Shown here piece after piece: positions 8,975 through 18,017 of a stretch of DNA of 64,000 bases. The stretch is from Muribaculum gordoncarteri (lineage in GTDB: Bacteria > Bacteroidota > Bacteroidia > Bacteroidales > Muribaculaceae). Each line of letters starts with the position of its first letter. Within the stretch, counting starts at the first letter, position 1. A model generated the notes under the pieces. That model did no database searches. It was not told the DNA's origin and was given only the letters and a program-made list of their open reading frames with translations. The position numbers and the translations under genes are program-made. Location: the NCBI RefSeq assembly GCF_004803695.1, contig NZ_CP039393.1:3100001-3164000 (forward strand), read 5' to 3'.

Positions 8975-11615
8975 ACAATTGATTACCCCTCAAAACGTGG
9001 CCGCAAAAATAGTAGAAACTCCGCTGATGAAGCAGTACATCGAGATGAAGCAAAAGCATCCCGATGCCATATTGCTGTTTCGTGTCGGCGACTTTTATGA
9101 AACATTTTCCGATGATGCCATAGTGGCTTCCGAGATACTCGGCATAACGCTGACGCGTCGTGCCAACGGTGTGTCGCAGTATGTCGAGCTTGCCGGATTT
9201 CCTCACCATGCCCTTGATTCCTACCTTCCCAAGCTCGTAAGGGCCGGAAAGCGTGTTGCGATATGTGAGCAGCTTGAGGATCCCAAGCTCACCAAGAAAC
9301 TTGTGAAGCGAGGCATAACGGAGCTTGTCACACCAGGAGTTTCGGTAAATGACGCGGTGCTGAATCATCGCGAAAACAACTTCGTGTCGGCTCTGCACTT
9401 CACCCGCAGCGGACTCATAGGCGTGGCTTTCCTTGACATATCGACCGGTGAGTTCCTCACCGCCGAGGGAAATGCCGACTACGTTGACAAGCTGCTTAAC
9501 AACTTCGCGCCCAAAGAGGTGCTTGTCGAGAGGGGCAATCGCAAGCGTGTCGACGAAACCTTTTCGTCGCGTTATCTTGTCTTTGAGCTCGACGACTGGA
9601 TATTCACCGACGAGGCAGCCAACGACAAGCTGCTGAAACAGTTTGAAACACGCAACCTCAAGGGCTTTGGAATACACTCCCTCCATGCCGCCATCATCGC
9701 CTCGGGTGCGGTGCTGCACTATCTCGACATAACCAAGCATACGATGACGAGCCACATAACGCGTCTGTCGCGCATCGAGGAGGAGAGTTACGTGCGTCTT
9801 GACAAGTTCACCGTGCGCAATCTCGAGCTGGTCGAGGGAATGGGCGACGAAGGCAAGAGCCTGCTTGATGTCATCGACCGCACTATAAGTCCGATGGGCG
9901 CGCGACTGCTGCGTCGCTGGCTGTTGTTCCCGTTGAAGGATGTGAAGGCCATAAACGCCAGGCTCGATGTCGTGGAGTATTTCTTCCGCCACCCCGAGCA
10001 GCACGATGAGGTGAAGTCACTTCTTGAGCATGTGGGCGACATGGAGCGCATAATCTCCAAGGTGGCCGTGGGGCGCATATCGCCGCGTGAGGTGGTGCAG
10101 CTGCGCAATGCGCTCAATGTCATGGAACCGCTCAAAAAGCTGTGTTGCGATGCCGACCTTGAAGCGTTACGTTCGATCGGCGAGCAGCTCAATCCCTGTT
10201 CATTGATTCGCGACCGCATTGCCCGCGAGATTGTCGATGACGCTCCTATTGCTCTCAACAGGGGAGCCGTCATAAAGGACGGTGTCGATGCCGAGCTCGA
10301 CGAACTGCGTGAAATAGCCTTCAAGGGCAAGGACTACCTGCTGAAGATACAGGCGCGTGAGATTGAGGCCACCGGAATTTCAAGCCTTAAGATAGGATAT
10401 AATAACGTGTTCGGTTACTATATCGAAGTGACCAATACGCACAAGTCGAAAGTGCCCACTGACTGGATACGCAAGCAGACCCTCGTAAATGCCGAGCGTT
10501 ATATAACGCAGGAACTGAAGGACTATGAGGAGAAGATACTCGGAGCGCAGGAGAAGATTGCGATAATCGAAACGCGGCTCTACAACGACCTCGTGGCGCG
10601 TCTTGCCGAATACATTCCGGCCATACAGCTTGACTCGGCGCTCGTGGCGCGTCTTGATGTGCTGGCCGCATTTACGCGTGTGGCAAAGGAGAATCACTAC
10701 AATCGTCCGGTGGTCGACGACTCGTTGTGCATCGACATTGTGGAGGGGCGTCACCCTGTCATCGAGCGTCAGCTGCCTCCCGGCGAGCCATATATCACCA
10801 ACAGTGTGCATCTCGACAACGCGTCGACTCAGGTGATGATGATAACGGGCCCCAACATGTCGGGTAAGTCGGCGCTGCTGCGTCAAACCGCCCTCAATGT
10901 CATCATGGCGCAGATAGGCTGTTTCGTTGCTGCCGACAGCGCTCGTGTGGGCATCGTCGACAAGGTGTTTACGCGTGTAGGCGCAAGCGACAACATTTCG
11001 CTCGGCGAGTCAACTTTCATGGTCGAGATGAACGAGGCGGCTTCGATTCTCAACAACATGAGCGAGCGCAGCCTCATCCTGTTTGACGAGTTGGGCCGAG
11101 GCACATCGACCTACGACGGCATCTCAATAGCATGGGCCATCGTGGAGCATATACATGAGTATGGTAACATGCATCCCAAGACCCTCTTTGCCACCCATTA
11201 CCATGAATTGAATGAGATGGAGGCGAGCTTCAAGCGCGTGGCCAATTACAATGTGTCGGTGAAGGAGATCAACGGCAAGGTGGTGTTTCTGCGCAAGCTT
11301 GCACGCGGAGGCAGCGAACATAGTTTCGGTATCCATGTGGCCAAGCTGGCCGGTATGCCGCAGTCGATAGTGAAGCGTGCCGATGAGGTGCTGCATCATC
11401 TTGAAACCAACAACCGTCAGGAGGCCATAGGCAAGGACTTGAGCAGCGTCGCCGATAATCGAAGCGGCGTGCAGCTGTCGTTTTTCCAGCTCGATGACCC
11501 TGTGCTGACTCAGATAAGGGACGAGATACTCAACATCGACATAAACAATCTCACGCCTATGGCGGCGTTGAACAAGCTGAATGACATACGCTCGATAATC
11601 ACCGGCAAGGCATGA
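8967..11615 (+). CDS. mutS: DNA mismatch repair protein MutS
   Basis: MutS recognises mismatches and short loops and recruits MutL. The 882 residues hold the complete family layout. The N-terminal mismatch-binding domain has the phenylalanine motif GDFYETF, near residues 44-50. The connector, lever and clamp domains follow. The C-terminal ATPase has Walker [13 protein letters not shown] at about 628-639, Walker [17 protein letters not shown], and ATHYHEL. The start at 8967 adds about 18 residues before the conserved TPLMKQY block. A TTG at 8979 would be an alternative. The gene is 45 bp after ftsZ, and a strong stem-loop covers its start. Confidence 0.97.
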   Translation: MPSQLITPQNVAAKIVETPLMKQYIEMKQKHPDAILLFRVGDFYETFSDDAIVASEILGITLTRRANGVSQYVELAGFPHHALDSYLPKLVRAGKRVAICEQLEDPKLTKKLVKRGITELVTPGVSVNDAVLNHRENNFVSALHFTRSGLIGVAFLDISTGEFLTAEGNADYVDKLLNNFAPKEVLVERGNRKRVDETFSSRYLVFELDDWIFTDEAANDKLLKQFETRNLKGFGIHSLHAAIIASGAVLHYLDITKHTMTSHITRLSRIEEESYVRLDKFTVRNLELVEGMGDEGKSLLDVIDRTISPMGARLLRRWLLFPLKDVKAINARLDVVEYFFRHPEQHDEVKSLLEHVGDMERIISKVAVGRISPREVVQLRNALNVMEPLKKLCCDADLEALRSIGEQLNPCSLIRDRIAREIVDDAPIALNRGAVIKDGVDAELDELREIAFKGKDYLLKIQAREIEATGISSLKIGYNNVFGYYIEVTNTHKSKVPTDWIRKQTLVNAERYITQELKDYEEKILGAQEKIAIIETRLYNDLVARLAEYIPAIQLDSALVARLDVLAAFTRVAKENHYNRPVVDDSLCIDIVEGRHPVIERQLPPGEPYITNSVHLDNASTQVMMITGPNMSGKSALLRQTALNVIMAQIGCFVAADSARVGIVDKVFTRVGASDNISLGESTFMVEMNEAASILNNMSERSLILFDELGRGTSTYDGISIAWAIVEHIHEYGNMHPKTLFATHYHELNEMEASFKRVANYNVSVKEINGKVVFLRKLARGGSEHSFGIHVAKLAGMPQSIVKRADEVLHHLETNNRQEAIGKDLSSVADNRSGVQLSFFQLDDPVLTQIRDEILNIDINNLTPMAALNKLNDIRSIITGKA

Positions 11616-11661
11616 TGCTGACGACGAGGTGTTGTCAAATGCTGAAAAATTCTGTTGAAAA

Positions 11662-12264
11662 TTAATTGAGCGACGATTCGTCGATTACGCGGCGTGCGCC
11701 TATGTAACGTCGCGAGTAGTAGGGCTCCGATGAGTCGCTTATCGTTATGCCCGAACTGATGGCTGAATGGATGAACTTGAATGTTCCGGCATCGGCGTCG
11801 ACATCAACCACCATTCCCACATGACCCACTCTTGAAGTGCCTGCACGGCGTCCGTTGAAAAACACCAGGTCGCCGGGACGCAGGTCGTCGGTCACTACGG
11901 GTGTTCCCTGGGTGTACTGTGAGCTTGACGATGCCTTTAGCGATATTCCGAATTGCTTGAAGATGTAGCCGGTGAATCCCGAGCAGTCAAATCCTTTGGG
12001 AGTCTTGCCGCCTCGACGGTAGCGCAATCCCATAAACTCCTTGGCGTGGTTTATCATGTCGAGCACCATCTGGGGTGTCTTGTACTCTTCGACGGCTTCG
12101 ACGGGAGTAAGCACGGGCAACTCGGGCTTCCATGAGTTTATGTAAGCCAGATATTTTGGAGTTTCGGGAGTGGTCATCAGCTTTAGAGGCTCGGCTGCCG
12201 ACATAGGCACGGCCATTGCCGTAAGCATGAGGATCCCAAGCAGGAAACGCATTATATAGGTCAT
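11662..12264 (-). CDS. Secreted NlpC/P60 family (C40) peptidoglycan endopeptidase
   Basis: A predicted exported cysteine peptidase that would cut the peptide stems of peptidoglycan. The 200 residues begin with a signal peptide (hydrophobic 6-20, ending MSAAEP). The catalytic triad of the C40 fold is visible: Cys94 in GFDCSGFTGY, His148 in GHVGMV and His166 in KFIHSA. There is no separate binding domain, so it is a minimal single-domain enzyme. A second in-frame ATG at 12252 (MRFLLGIL) would give a more typical signal peptide. The gene faces mutS tail to tail, 46 bp apart, and has its own promoter upstream. Confidence 0.9.
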   Translation of the reverse strand: MTYIMRFLLGILMLTAMAVPMSAAEPLKLMTTPETPKYLAYINSWKPELPVLTPVEAVEEYKTPQMVLDMINHAKEFMGLRYRRGGKTPKGFDCSGFTGYIFKQFGISLKASSSSQYTQGTPVVTDDLRPGDLVFFNGRRAGTSRVGHVGMVVDVDADAGTFKFIHSAISSGITISDSSEPYYSRRYIGARRVIDESSLN

Positions 12265-12315
12265 CGCGTGATGTGAAACAGTAATTAAATGAAGGTTAAG
12301 AAAAAATCGTCATTA

Positions 12316-12347
12316 CAAATTTATTAAAAAATAGCTAATCCCGACAA
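12316..12347 (-). promoter_or_regulatory. Bacteroidota-type promoter of the NlpC/P60 gene
   Basis: Read on the minus strand, TAAATTTG (plus 12316-12323) is a perfect -7 match (TAnnTTTG). TTG (plus 12345-12347) lies 21 bases upstream as a possible -33. The leader would be roughly 45 bases long. Confidence 0.55.
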
Positions 12348-12437
12348 GTCCTGCCCGGAATTTAGGGTTTATTAGGATTGCGGGCCTGTTGACGACCGTG
12401 TTTTTGGTTAAATTCACATTTTGCGGGGCCGATGTCG

Positions 12438-13706
12438 CTATTGGAGCGAGCGACGGGTCTTAAGGTCGGCGGTCTTTTCCCATTTGAACATCTTGTCGCT
12501 CGGGCGTATCTTCGTGTCGGTCTTTATTGAGAAGCGGTCGCCTTTCACGGCTTTATCAACCGGCTTCAGGTCGACACGTATTTCATCGACCGTCATTATC
12601 ACGGCTCCCGTTGTGGGACCGGTTATCACGACTTCGTCGCCGGTGTGCAGCTCTCCGTTTTCCATCACGAACTCGGCCACGCCTATGTTGGAGAAGTAAC
12701 GCACTCCCTTGGCCGCATACACTTTGGTACGTGTGGCCGATGAGCCATACTTCGAGGTCCACTCTCCGAGTCGTTGTCCCAGGTAATATCCGTTCCAGAA
12801 TCCACGGTTGAATATGCGGTTGAGGCTGTCGTCCCACTGCGCAATGCGTTCCTCGGTGAATGTGCCGTCGCACACCGCCTTTATCGCTTCGTCGTAGCAC
12901 TGCACGGCTATCTTCACATATTCGGCACCGCGTGCGCGGCCCTCGATTTTGAACACTCTCACTCCCGCATCGATCATCTTGTTGAGGAAGTGGATTGTCT
13001 TGAGGTCCTTGGGCGACATGATGTACTGGTTTTCGATGTCGAGCGAGTCGCCTGTTTCGCGGTCGGTTACGGTGTAGCCGCGGCGGCATATCTGGGTGCA
13101 GGCGCCACGGTTGGCGCTTGAGTTCATCTCGTGCAGGCTCAGATAACATTTGCCCGAAACGGCCATGCACAACGCTCCGTGACAGAACATCTCTATTCTC
13201 ACCGGTTTTCCGTGGGGGCCGCAGATGTTTTCGGCGATAATCGCCTGATGTATTGCGCTCACCTGATCGAGATTGAGCTCGCGGGCGAGTACCACGACAT
13301 CGGCCCACTGCGAGTAAAATCGCACGGCCTCGATGTTGGTTATGTTGACCTGTGTCGAAATGTGTACCTCGACCCCTATCGAGCGTGCATAGAGTATAGC
13401 GGCTATGTCGCTTGCTATTATGGCGGTGATCGATGCCTCCTTTGCCGCATCGATTATGGCGTGACACTTCTCGATGTCGGTGTCAAATATTATGGTGTTG
13501 ACCGTGAGGTATGTCTTTACCCCATGTGACGCACAGGTGTGTGCTATGTTGTGGAGGTCGTCGATGGTGAAGTTGTTGGATGAGCGGGCGCGCATGTTGA
13601 GCCCCTCGATGCCGAAGTACACGGCGTCGGCTCCTGCGTCAATGGCCGCATATAGCGACTCATAGCTCCCTACGGGAGCCATTATCTCGAAATCGTTGCG
13701 TTTCAT
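12438..13706 (-). CDS. U32 family peptidase (YrrO/RlhA-like)
   Basis: A member of the U32 family. Its proven relatives include collagenase-like PrtC and RNA-hydroxylation factors such as RlhA and TrhP, so the true substrate may be RNA rather than protein. The 422 residues begin MKRNDFEIMAPVGSYESL. They carry the U32 signature around MFCHGALCMAVSGKCYLS, then the cysteine pair in GACTQICRRGY and a KIEGRARGAEY segment. These cysteines are the likely iron-sulfur ligands in the hydroxylation subfamily. The C-terminal 90 residues form a small beta domain. A -7 box ends only 7 bp before the ATG, so the mRNA leader may be very short. Confidence 0.9.
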   Translation of the reverse strand: MKRNDFEIMAPVGSYESLYAAIDAGADAVYFGIEGLNMRARSSNNFTIDDLHNIAHTCASHGVKTYLTVNTIIFDTDIEKCHAIIDAAKEASITAIIASDIAAILYARSIGVEVHISTQVNITNIEAVRFYSQWADVVVLARELNLDQVSAIHQAIIAENICGPHGKPVRIEMFCHGALCMAVSGKCYLSLHEMNSSANRGACTQICRRGYTVTDRETGDSLDIENQYIMSPKDLKTIHFLNKMIDAGVRVFKIEGRARGAEYVKIAVQCYDEAIKAVCDGTFTEERIAQWDDSLNRIFNRGFWNGYYLGQRLGEWTSKYGSSATRTKVYAAKGVRYFSNIGVAEFVMENGELHTGDEVVITGPTTGAVIMTVDEIRVDLKPVDKAVKGDRFSIKTDTKIRPSDKMFKWEKTADLKTRRSLQ

Positions 13707-13713
13707 AATTCTG

Positions 13714-13721
13714 CAAAGTTA
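13714..13721 (-). promoter_or_regulatory. Putative -7 box of the U32 peptidase gene
   Basis: On the minus strand TAACTTTG fits the Bacteroidota -7 consensus. It ends 7 bases before the ATG at 13706. No convincing -33 was found at the right distance, so only the -7 element is claimed. Confidence 0.45.
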
Positions 13722-13749
13722 CTAATTATTTTCCTTTTATGTCGGCGTA

Positions 13750-14042
13750 TTAGAGCTGGTTCGACAATAAATATTAACGGCAGGGGCGCATAGTGCGGAG
13801 CGATTTTTGGTCTGCGAGGAAGGAGTGTACTGGATGTACACGACTGACAAACAGACAGAAAAGCGCCCGCGATATGCGAGGCGATGGTAATTTCGGTTCA
13901 ACCAATCGCCTCGGCCACTCGTTGGCGCTTTTCTTCATCTCTTTCGGTCACGATGGAGCCCCATCGCTCCCTCAAGAGCTAAAGAAAATCACTCAACAAT
14001 TGACCGCCCTGCCGTTAATATTTAATGTCGTACCGGCTCTAA
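13750..14042. mobile_element. MITE-like 293-bp inverted-repeat element
   Basis: The ends are 36-bp inverted repeats (13750-13785 and 14007-14042) with three mismatches, starting TTAGAGC and ending GCTCTAA. Inside are further dyads: a GTGTAC/GTACAC hairpin at about 13825-13841, GAAAAGCGCC at about 13858 paired with GGCGCTTTTC at about 13923, a GAGGCGAT/ATCGCCTC pair between them, and a CGATGG/CCATCG hairpin at about 13951-13966. There is no believable coding sequence; an open frame across it is chance. No clear target duplication is seen. This fits a non-autonomous MITE or a large structured intergenic repeat. It fills most of the gap between the U32 gene and psd. Confidence 0.7.
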
Positions 14043-14138
14043 ATTGGCCTGCGGGATATGAAATAGTGAAAAAAGGGTGAATTTTCTATAAATATATGCT
14101 TTGAAACGGCTATGAGCCACACTAAGAAATGAATTAGT

Positions 14139-14169
14139 TTTGTTAATATTATAAATTAATATAACTTTG
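14139..14169 (+). promoter_or_regulatory. Promoter of the psd-pssA operon
   Basis: TTTG at 14139-14142, a 19-base spacer and TAACTTTG at 14162-14169 match the Bacteroidota -33/-7 pattern very well. The transcript would start near 14175, leaving a leader of about 25 bases before the psd ATG at 14200. Confidence 0.75.
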
Positions 14170-14199
14170 TAGAACTAAAATTGACCCTAAAGCGGAAAA

Positions 14200-14898
14200 A
14201 TGAGAGTAAAAATACATCGCGAAGGCCTGAATATATTGGTCGTATTGCTGTTCATCCTGCTGGTGATAAATATCCCGGCATGGCTGTTCATGCGACCTGT
14301 GGCCATTCCCGTTACATTTACCGTTATTTCGGCTGTCGTTTATCTGCTTGTATTGAACTTCTTCCGTTCGCCCCGCCGCTCGTTCAAGGGCAACCGCGAC
14401 AATGTGGTGGTCGCTTCGGCCGACGGCAAGGTTGTGGCGCTTGAGGAAACCTACGAGGATGAGTTTCTGCACTGCAGGTGCATCCAGCTGTCGGTGTTCA
14501 TGAGCGTTCTCAACGTTCACGCCAATTGGTTCCCGGTCGATGGCAAGGTACTCTACGTGAAGCACCATTCCGGACGATTCATGTCGGCCTACCTGCCCAA
14601 GTCGAGCACCGAGAATGAGCGTTCGACCGTAGCGATTGAGGCACGTAACGGACAGACGATAGTTATGCGTCAGGTGGCCGGTGCTCTTGCACGCCGCATT
14701 GTCACTTATGCCGCTCCGGGCGAGCCGGCATCGATTGAGGATCACATGGGTTTCATAAAGTTTGGCTCGCGAGTCGATCTTTATCTCCCTCTCGGCACTG
14801 AAATCTATGTGAAGCTCGGCGACAAGACAATAGGCGGAGTAACCACGGTGGGACGCCTTGCCGATAAGCCTACGGCTGAGTCAATTAAAAAATCCTGA
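14200..14898 (+). CDS. psd: Phosphatidylserine decarboxylase proenzyme
   Basis: Makes phosphatidylethanolamine from phosphatidylserine at the inner membrane. The 232-residue form is the short type common in Bacteroidota. It has two hydrophobic segments near residues 12-31 and 36-53. A beta-rich catalytic part includes LNVHANWFPVDG (His107 region) and the self-cleavage site Gly189-Ser190 in FIKFGSRVDLYLP, where Ser190 becomes the pyruvoyl group. The next gene, 8 bp downstream, is pssA, which makes the substrate, so the pair is an operon for phosphatidylethanolamine synthesis. Confidence 0.95.
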   Translation: MRVKIHREGLNILVVLLFILLVINIPAWLFMRPVAIPVTFTVISAVVYLLVLNFFRSPRRSFKGNRDNVVVASADGKVVALEETYEDEFLHCRCIQLSVFMSVLNVHANWFPVDGKVLYVKHHSGRFMSAYLPKSSTENERSTVAIEARNGQTIVMRQVAGALARRIVTYAAPGEPASIEDHMGFIKFGSRVDLYLPLGTEIYVKLGDKTIGGVTTVGRLADKPTAESIKKS

Positions 14899-14906
14899 AT
14901 TGAAAA

Positions 14907-15614
14907 ATGCTTAAGATAATAAAGTCCAACATCCCCAACACAATTACGTGCATGAGCCTTGTGTGCGGTTGTGTGGCATGTATCATGTCGTTCAACTACA
15001 ACGTGATGTCGGGAGGTCTTTACGGTTACCAATGGGCGTTCATATTCATCGGTATCGCCGCTCTGTTTGATTTTTGTGACGGAGCCGCCGCACGATTGCT
15101 CCATGCCTACTCCAATCTCGGAAAGGAGCTTGACTCGCTGAGCGACCTCGTGAGCTTCGGCGTGGCACCGGGCATGTTGATCTACAACACAATCTCGGCC
15201 TTCTCCGACTGTCACTGGGTGGCCTATCTGGCCATACTTATTCCGGTGATGGGCGAATTGAGGCTCGCGCGATTCAATATCGACGACCGTCAGACAACAT
15301 CTTTTCTCGGAATGCCTATTCCGGCCAATGCCATTTTCTGGATAGGATTTACGGCGTGGATTCATCGTTACGGTTATCCCGGCGACATTGTTATGGCGCT
15401 GTTGGTAGTAGTGGTGTCGCTTCTGATGGTGATGACACGCATGAAGATGTTCTCTTTGAAATTCAAGAATTTCGATATCCGTGAGAATCTGCGCAGGTAT
15501 ATAATAATCATTGCGGCGATATTCTTTGTTGTTATGTACGGAGTCGCCGGATTTGCCTACGCAATACTTTTCTATGTGGTTTTGTCGCTTGTAAGAACCA
15601 AGTACAGCGCATAA
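14907..15614 (+). CDS. pssA: CDP-diacylglycerol--serine O-phosphatidyltransferase
   Basis: An integral membrane enzyme that makes phosphatidylserine from CDP-diacylglycerol and serine. The 235 residues contain the complete CDP-alcohol phosphatidyltransferase motif: Asp55, Asp58-Gly59, Ala62-Arg63, Gly72, Asp76 and Asp80 (within DFCDGAAARLLHAYSNLG and the next eight residues). About seven hydrophobic segments follow the usual pattern. It lies directly after psd, its partner enzyme. Confidence 0.95.
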   Translation: MLKIIKSNIPNTITCMSLVCGCVACIMSFNYNVMSGGLYGYQWAFIFIGIAALFDFCDGAAARLLHAYSNLGKELDSLSDLVSFGVAPGMLIYNTISAFSDCHWVAYLAILIPVMGELRLARFNIDDRQTTSFLGMPIPANAIFWIGFTAWIHRYGYPGDIVMALLVVVVSLLMVMTRMKMFSLKFKNFDIRENLRRYIIIIAAIFFVVMYGVAGFAYAILFYVVLSLVRTKYSA

Positions 15615-15670
15615 CCGGTAGCGCCGGCAAAGCCCAACAAATCTCCTTATTATTTCGTTAATATATAGTT

Positions 15671-16012
15671 ATGTCAGTATTTGCATTCATAATATTTTTA
15701 CTGTTCATTTTTATTATATGGCCCATAGTGCGTGTAGCCGGAGCCATATCAAAAGCGCGCCGTCAGTTCTACGACAGGCAGGAGGCTTTCCGACAAGCCT
15801 ATGGCGCTAATACTCAGAACAATAATTCCCGACAGAATCAGCCTCACAAAGGCAAGCGCAAGATATTCGGCCGCAATGATGGTGAGTATGTTGAGTTTGA
15901 GGAGGTCACCACTGCTTCATCCTATACCGAAACCAAGAAGAACGGCTATGAGGAGGAGCGATATACCGTAGAGCAACAGGTGACCGATGCCGAGTGGGAG
16001 GATATAAAATAG
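15671..16012 (+). CDS. DUF4834 family membrane-anchored protein
   Basis: A small protein of unknown function found mainly in Bacteroidota. Of its 113 residues, 3-24 form one hydrophobic helix (FAFIIFLLFIFIIWPIVRV). The rest is a hydrophilic tail rich in Gln, Asn, Lys and Glu with no clear fold, ending in an acidic segment. The family call rests on this layout and on its place between pssA and a DUF2461 gene, 7 bp downstream. It is probably in the same transcription unit. Confidence 0.75.
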   Translation: MSVFAFIIFLLFIFIIWPIVRVAGAISKARRQFYDRQEAFRQAYGANTQNNNSRQNQPHKGKRKIFGRNDGEYVEFEEVTTASSYTETKKNGYEEERYTVEQQVTDAEWEDIK

Positions 16013-16019
16013 TGACGCT

Positions 16020-16697
16020 ATGAGTTATTACATTTCCCGACTGTATGATTTTCTGAGGGAGCTGCAGGCCAACAACAATAGGGAGTGGTTTGCGGCCCAC
16101 AAGGAGGAGTATGACAGTTTGCGGAGTCTGTGGCTTGACGACGTTGACCGCCTCATTGGACTGATGAGCCAATGGGAGCCGCAGCTCAGGGCGCTGAAGG
16201 CCAAGGACTGCGTGTATCGCATATATCGTGACACGCGTTTTTCGACCGACAAGACACCTTATAAGGTGTATTTCTCGGCCGCGTTCAGCCCTTACGGAAG
16301 GAAGACTCACCATGCGGCATATTATATGCAGATAGATGTGCGTGACGCCGAGAGCGGATTGTATGGCGGCGTGTGGTGCCCCGAGGCCGCCGTCCTGCGC
16401 AAGTTGCGTAACGCCATCGTTGACAATATCGAGGAGTTCAGGGCTATAATCGATGCTCCCGACATGAAGCGTTACTATCCGGGATGGATAAGCGAGTCGC
16501 TTAAAAGCGCTCCCAAGGGGTGGCCTAAGGATCACCCCGACATAGATTTGCTAAGGCTTAAGGATTACGGGAAGTTCTGCCGTTGCGACGAGAAGTTCTT
16601 CGATACTCCCGATTGGCCTGCCAAAGTTGCCGAGAGATTCAGGATTCTAAAGCCGATGGTCGACTTCCTGAACTACTCAATTGATGAAGAGATTTAG
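16020..16697 (+). CDS. DUF2461 domain-containing protein (TIGR02453 family)
   Basis: A cytoplasmic protein of unknown biochemical role. The 225 residues are full length. Typical blocks are visible: LYDFLRELQANNNREWF near the N-terminus, VYRIYRDTRFSTDKTPYK at about 64-81, YYMQIDV with GGVWCPEA in the middle, and KGWPKDHPDIDLLRLKDY near 160-177. It starts 7 bp after DUF4834, so the two are probably translated from one message. Confidence 0.9.
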   Translation: MSYYISRLYDFLRELQANNNREWFAAHKEEYDSLRSLWLDDVDRLIGLMSQWEPQLRALKAKDCVYRIYRDTRFSTDKTPYKVYFSAAFSPYGRKTHHAAYYMQIDVRDAESGLYGGVWCPEAAVLRKLRNAIVDNIEEFRAIIDAPDMKRYYPGWISESLKSAPKGWPKDHPDIDLLRLKDYGKFCRCDEKFFDTPDWPAKVAERFRILKPMVDFLNYSIDEEI

Positions 16698-16747
16698 ATG
16701 ATAATACATCAATATTTCCTATTTATTTAACTAAAACAACATTTAAC

Positions 16748-17437
16748 ATGAAGAAGTATTTAGCAGAGGGTATCGGAACAATGTTTCTCGTTCTTCTCGC
16801 CTGTGGTAGCGCAGTTCTTGCCGGTCCGTCGATAGGCGGTTACGGTGTAGGCGTATGTTTTGGACTCGTCCTCATTTGTCTTTGCTATTGCATAGGCAAC
16901 ATTTCGGGATGTCATGTCAATCCCGCAGTGTCGTTTGCTATGTGGATCAGCGGAAAGCTTAACAGCAAGGATTTCGCAGGCTATGTAGTGTCGCAGCTTA
17001 TCGGTGCCGTGATTGGTGCAGGTTTCCTCTATTGGTTTGTCGACATGTCGCCCGAGTTTAACTTCGGAGGCGTGACCGGTGCCAATAATCTTGCCACCAA
17101 TGTGCTTCAGCCCGGTGCAACTTCCGGTATGGCTCTTCTTACCGAGATTTTGCTGACATTCTTTTTTGTATTCATCATTCTCGGTGCTACTGACGAGAAC
17201 CACGGATTCGGTAAGTTTGCAGGTCTTGCAATCGGTATTGCTCTCGGACTCGTAAACATCGTGGGTATTCCTGTCGACAACTGCTCGGTTAACCCTGCCC
17301 GCAGCTTCGGTCCCGCAGTATTCTCGCCCGATGCATTCGGCGACTTCTGGATTATGGTCGTAGGTCCCCTTGTAGGTGCCGCTATCGCCGTTGTAGCATG
17401 GCGTGCCGTTGTTCCTTACCTGACAAAGAAGGCATAA
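16748..17437 (+). CDS. Aquaporin (MIP family) with an unusual selectivity filter
   Basis: A six-helix channel of 229 residues with both NPA boxes (HVNPA at 56-60, SVNPARS at 180-186). Length and flanking sequence resemble AqpZ rather than glycerol facilitators. By eye alignment to E. coli AqpZ, whose filter is Phe43, His174, Thr183 and Arg189, the matching residues here are Phe38, Asn170, Cys179 and Arg185. Two of four filter positions thus differ, and the solute preference is uncertain. No good promoter was found in the 50 bp upstream. A bidirectional terminator follows the stop. Confidence 0.92.
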   Translation: MKKYLAEGIGTMFLVLLACGSAVLAGPSIGGYGVGVCFGLVLICLCYCIGNISGCHVNPAVSFAMWISGKLNSKDFAGYVVSQLIGAVIGAGFLYWFVDMSPEFNFGGVTGANNLATNVLQPGATSGMALLTEILLTFFFVFIILGATDENHGFGKFAGLAIGIALGLVNIVGIPVDNCSVNPARSFGPAVFSPDAFGDFWIMVVGPLVGAAIAVVAWRAVVPYLTKKA

Positions 17438-17456
17438 TACGCATTTAAACGAAAAA

Positions 17457-17498
17457 AGCAGGACGTACCGAAATCGATCGGCACGCCCTGTAATTTTT
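17457..17498. terminator. Bidirectional terminator between the aquaporin and DUF4332 genes
   Basis: Bases 17459-17470 pair with 17479-17490 (12 bp with G-T pairs) around an 8-base loop. An A run precedes it and a T-rich stretch follows, so it can serve both convergent genes. Confidence 0.75.
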
Positions 17499-17530
17499 AG
17501 GATAGATACTGATTTTTGTGAGAACGAGAA

Positions 17531-17938
17531 TCAATAAGTGATTGTGGGAGGCAGGGTAGCGGCCTCTTCAATCATTTTCTGAAGTTCGGTAACGCTGGGC
17601 ACGCGACGAGTCAGGTGCTTTTCGTTGTTGACCTCTTCCATCTTTGCTGCGAGGTTCTCGGCATTGCGATGGCGGAGTTCCTTTACGGTGTCGACACCGG
17701 CTGCCTCAAGAAGTTCGGCAAATTGCGGACCGATGCCGTTGATGCGGAACAGGTCGGCGTGGTTGGCCCATTTCAGGATAAGTTTGGGAGAGATGCCTGT
17801 GGTTTCGGCAAGTTCCTTGCGGCCTTTGGGTGTAACGCAACGTTCGAGAAGTTGGTCGACGGTGTTAACGCCGGCTTCGGTAAGCTTCTGTGCGTAGGAT
17901 TCACCAACACCTTCGATGTCAATAACTTTGTAGGTCAT
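17531..17938 (-). CDS. DUF4332 domain-containing protein (helix-hairpin-helix)
   Basis: A 135-residue cytoplasmic protein with two helix-hairpin-helix-like units: IEGVGESYAQKLTEAGVNTVDQL at about 8-30 and INGIGPQFAELLEAAGVDTVKEL at about 67-89. Such units usually bind nucleic acid or mediate protein contacts. The real role is unknown. It is transcribed alone, convergent with the aquaporin. A possible minus-strand -7 box (TATATTTG, plus 17987-17994) lies about 48 bp upstream, without a clear -33. Confidence 0.82.
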   Translation of the reverse strand: MTYKVIDIEGVGESYAQKLTEAGVNTVDQLLERCVTPKGRKELAETTGISPKLILKWANHADLFRINGIGPQFAELLEAAGVDTVKELRHRNAENLAAKMEEVNNEKHLTRRVPSVTELQKMIEEAATLPPTITY

Positions 17939-18017
17939 AATGGTAAATTTAAGTTAAGTTGTAAAGTAATAACGTTTAAACGCTACCAAATATAGGATTT
18001 TTTATTAATAAAAAATG

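Noticed and set aside
8973-10004. Long antisense frame opposite mutS (343 codons)
   Set aside because: Shadow of mutS; no domain features and no promoter.
13793-14080. Plus-strand frame of 95 codons in the inverted-repeat element
   Set aside because: Composition is unlike a protein gene and it runs through several hairpins; not believable as coding.
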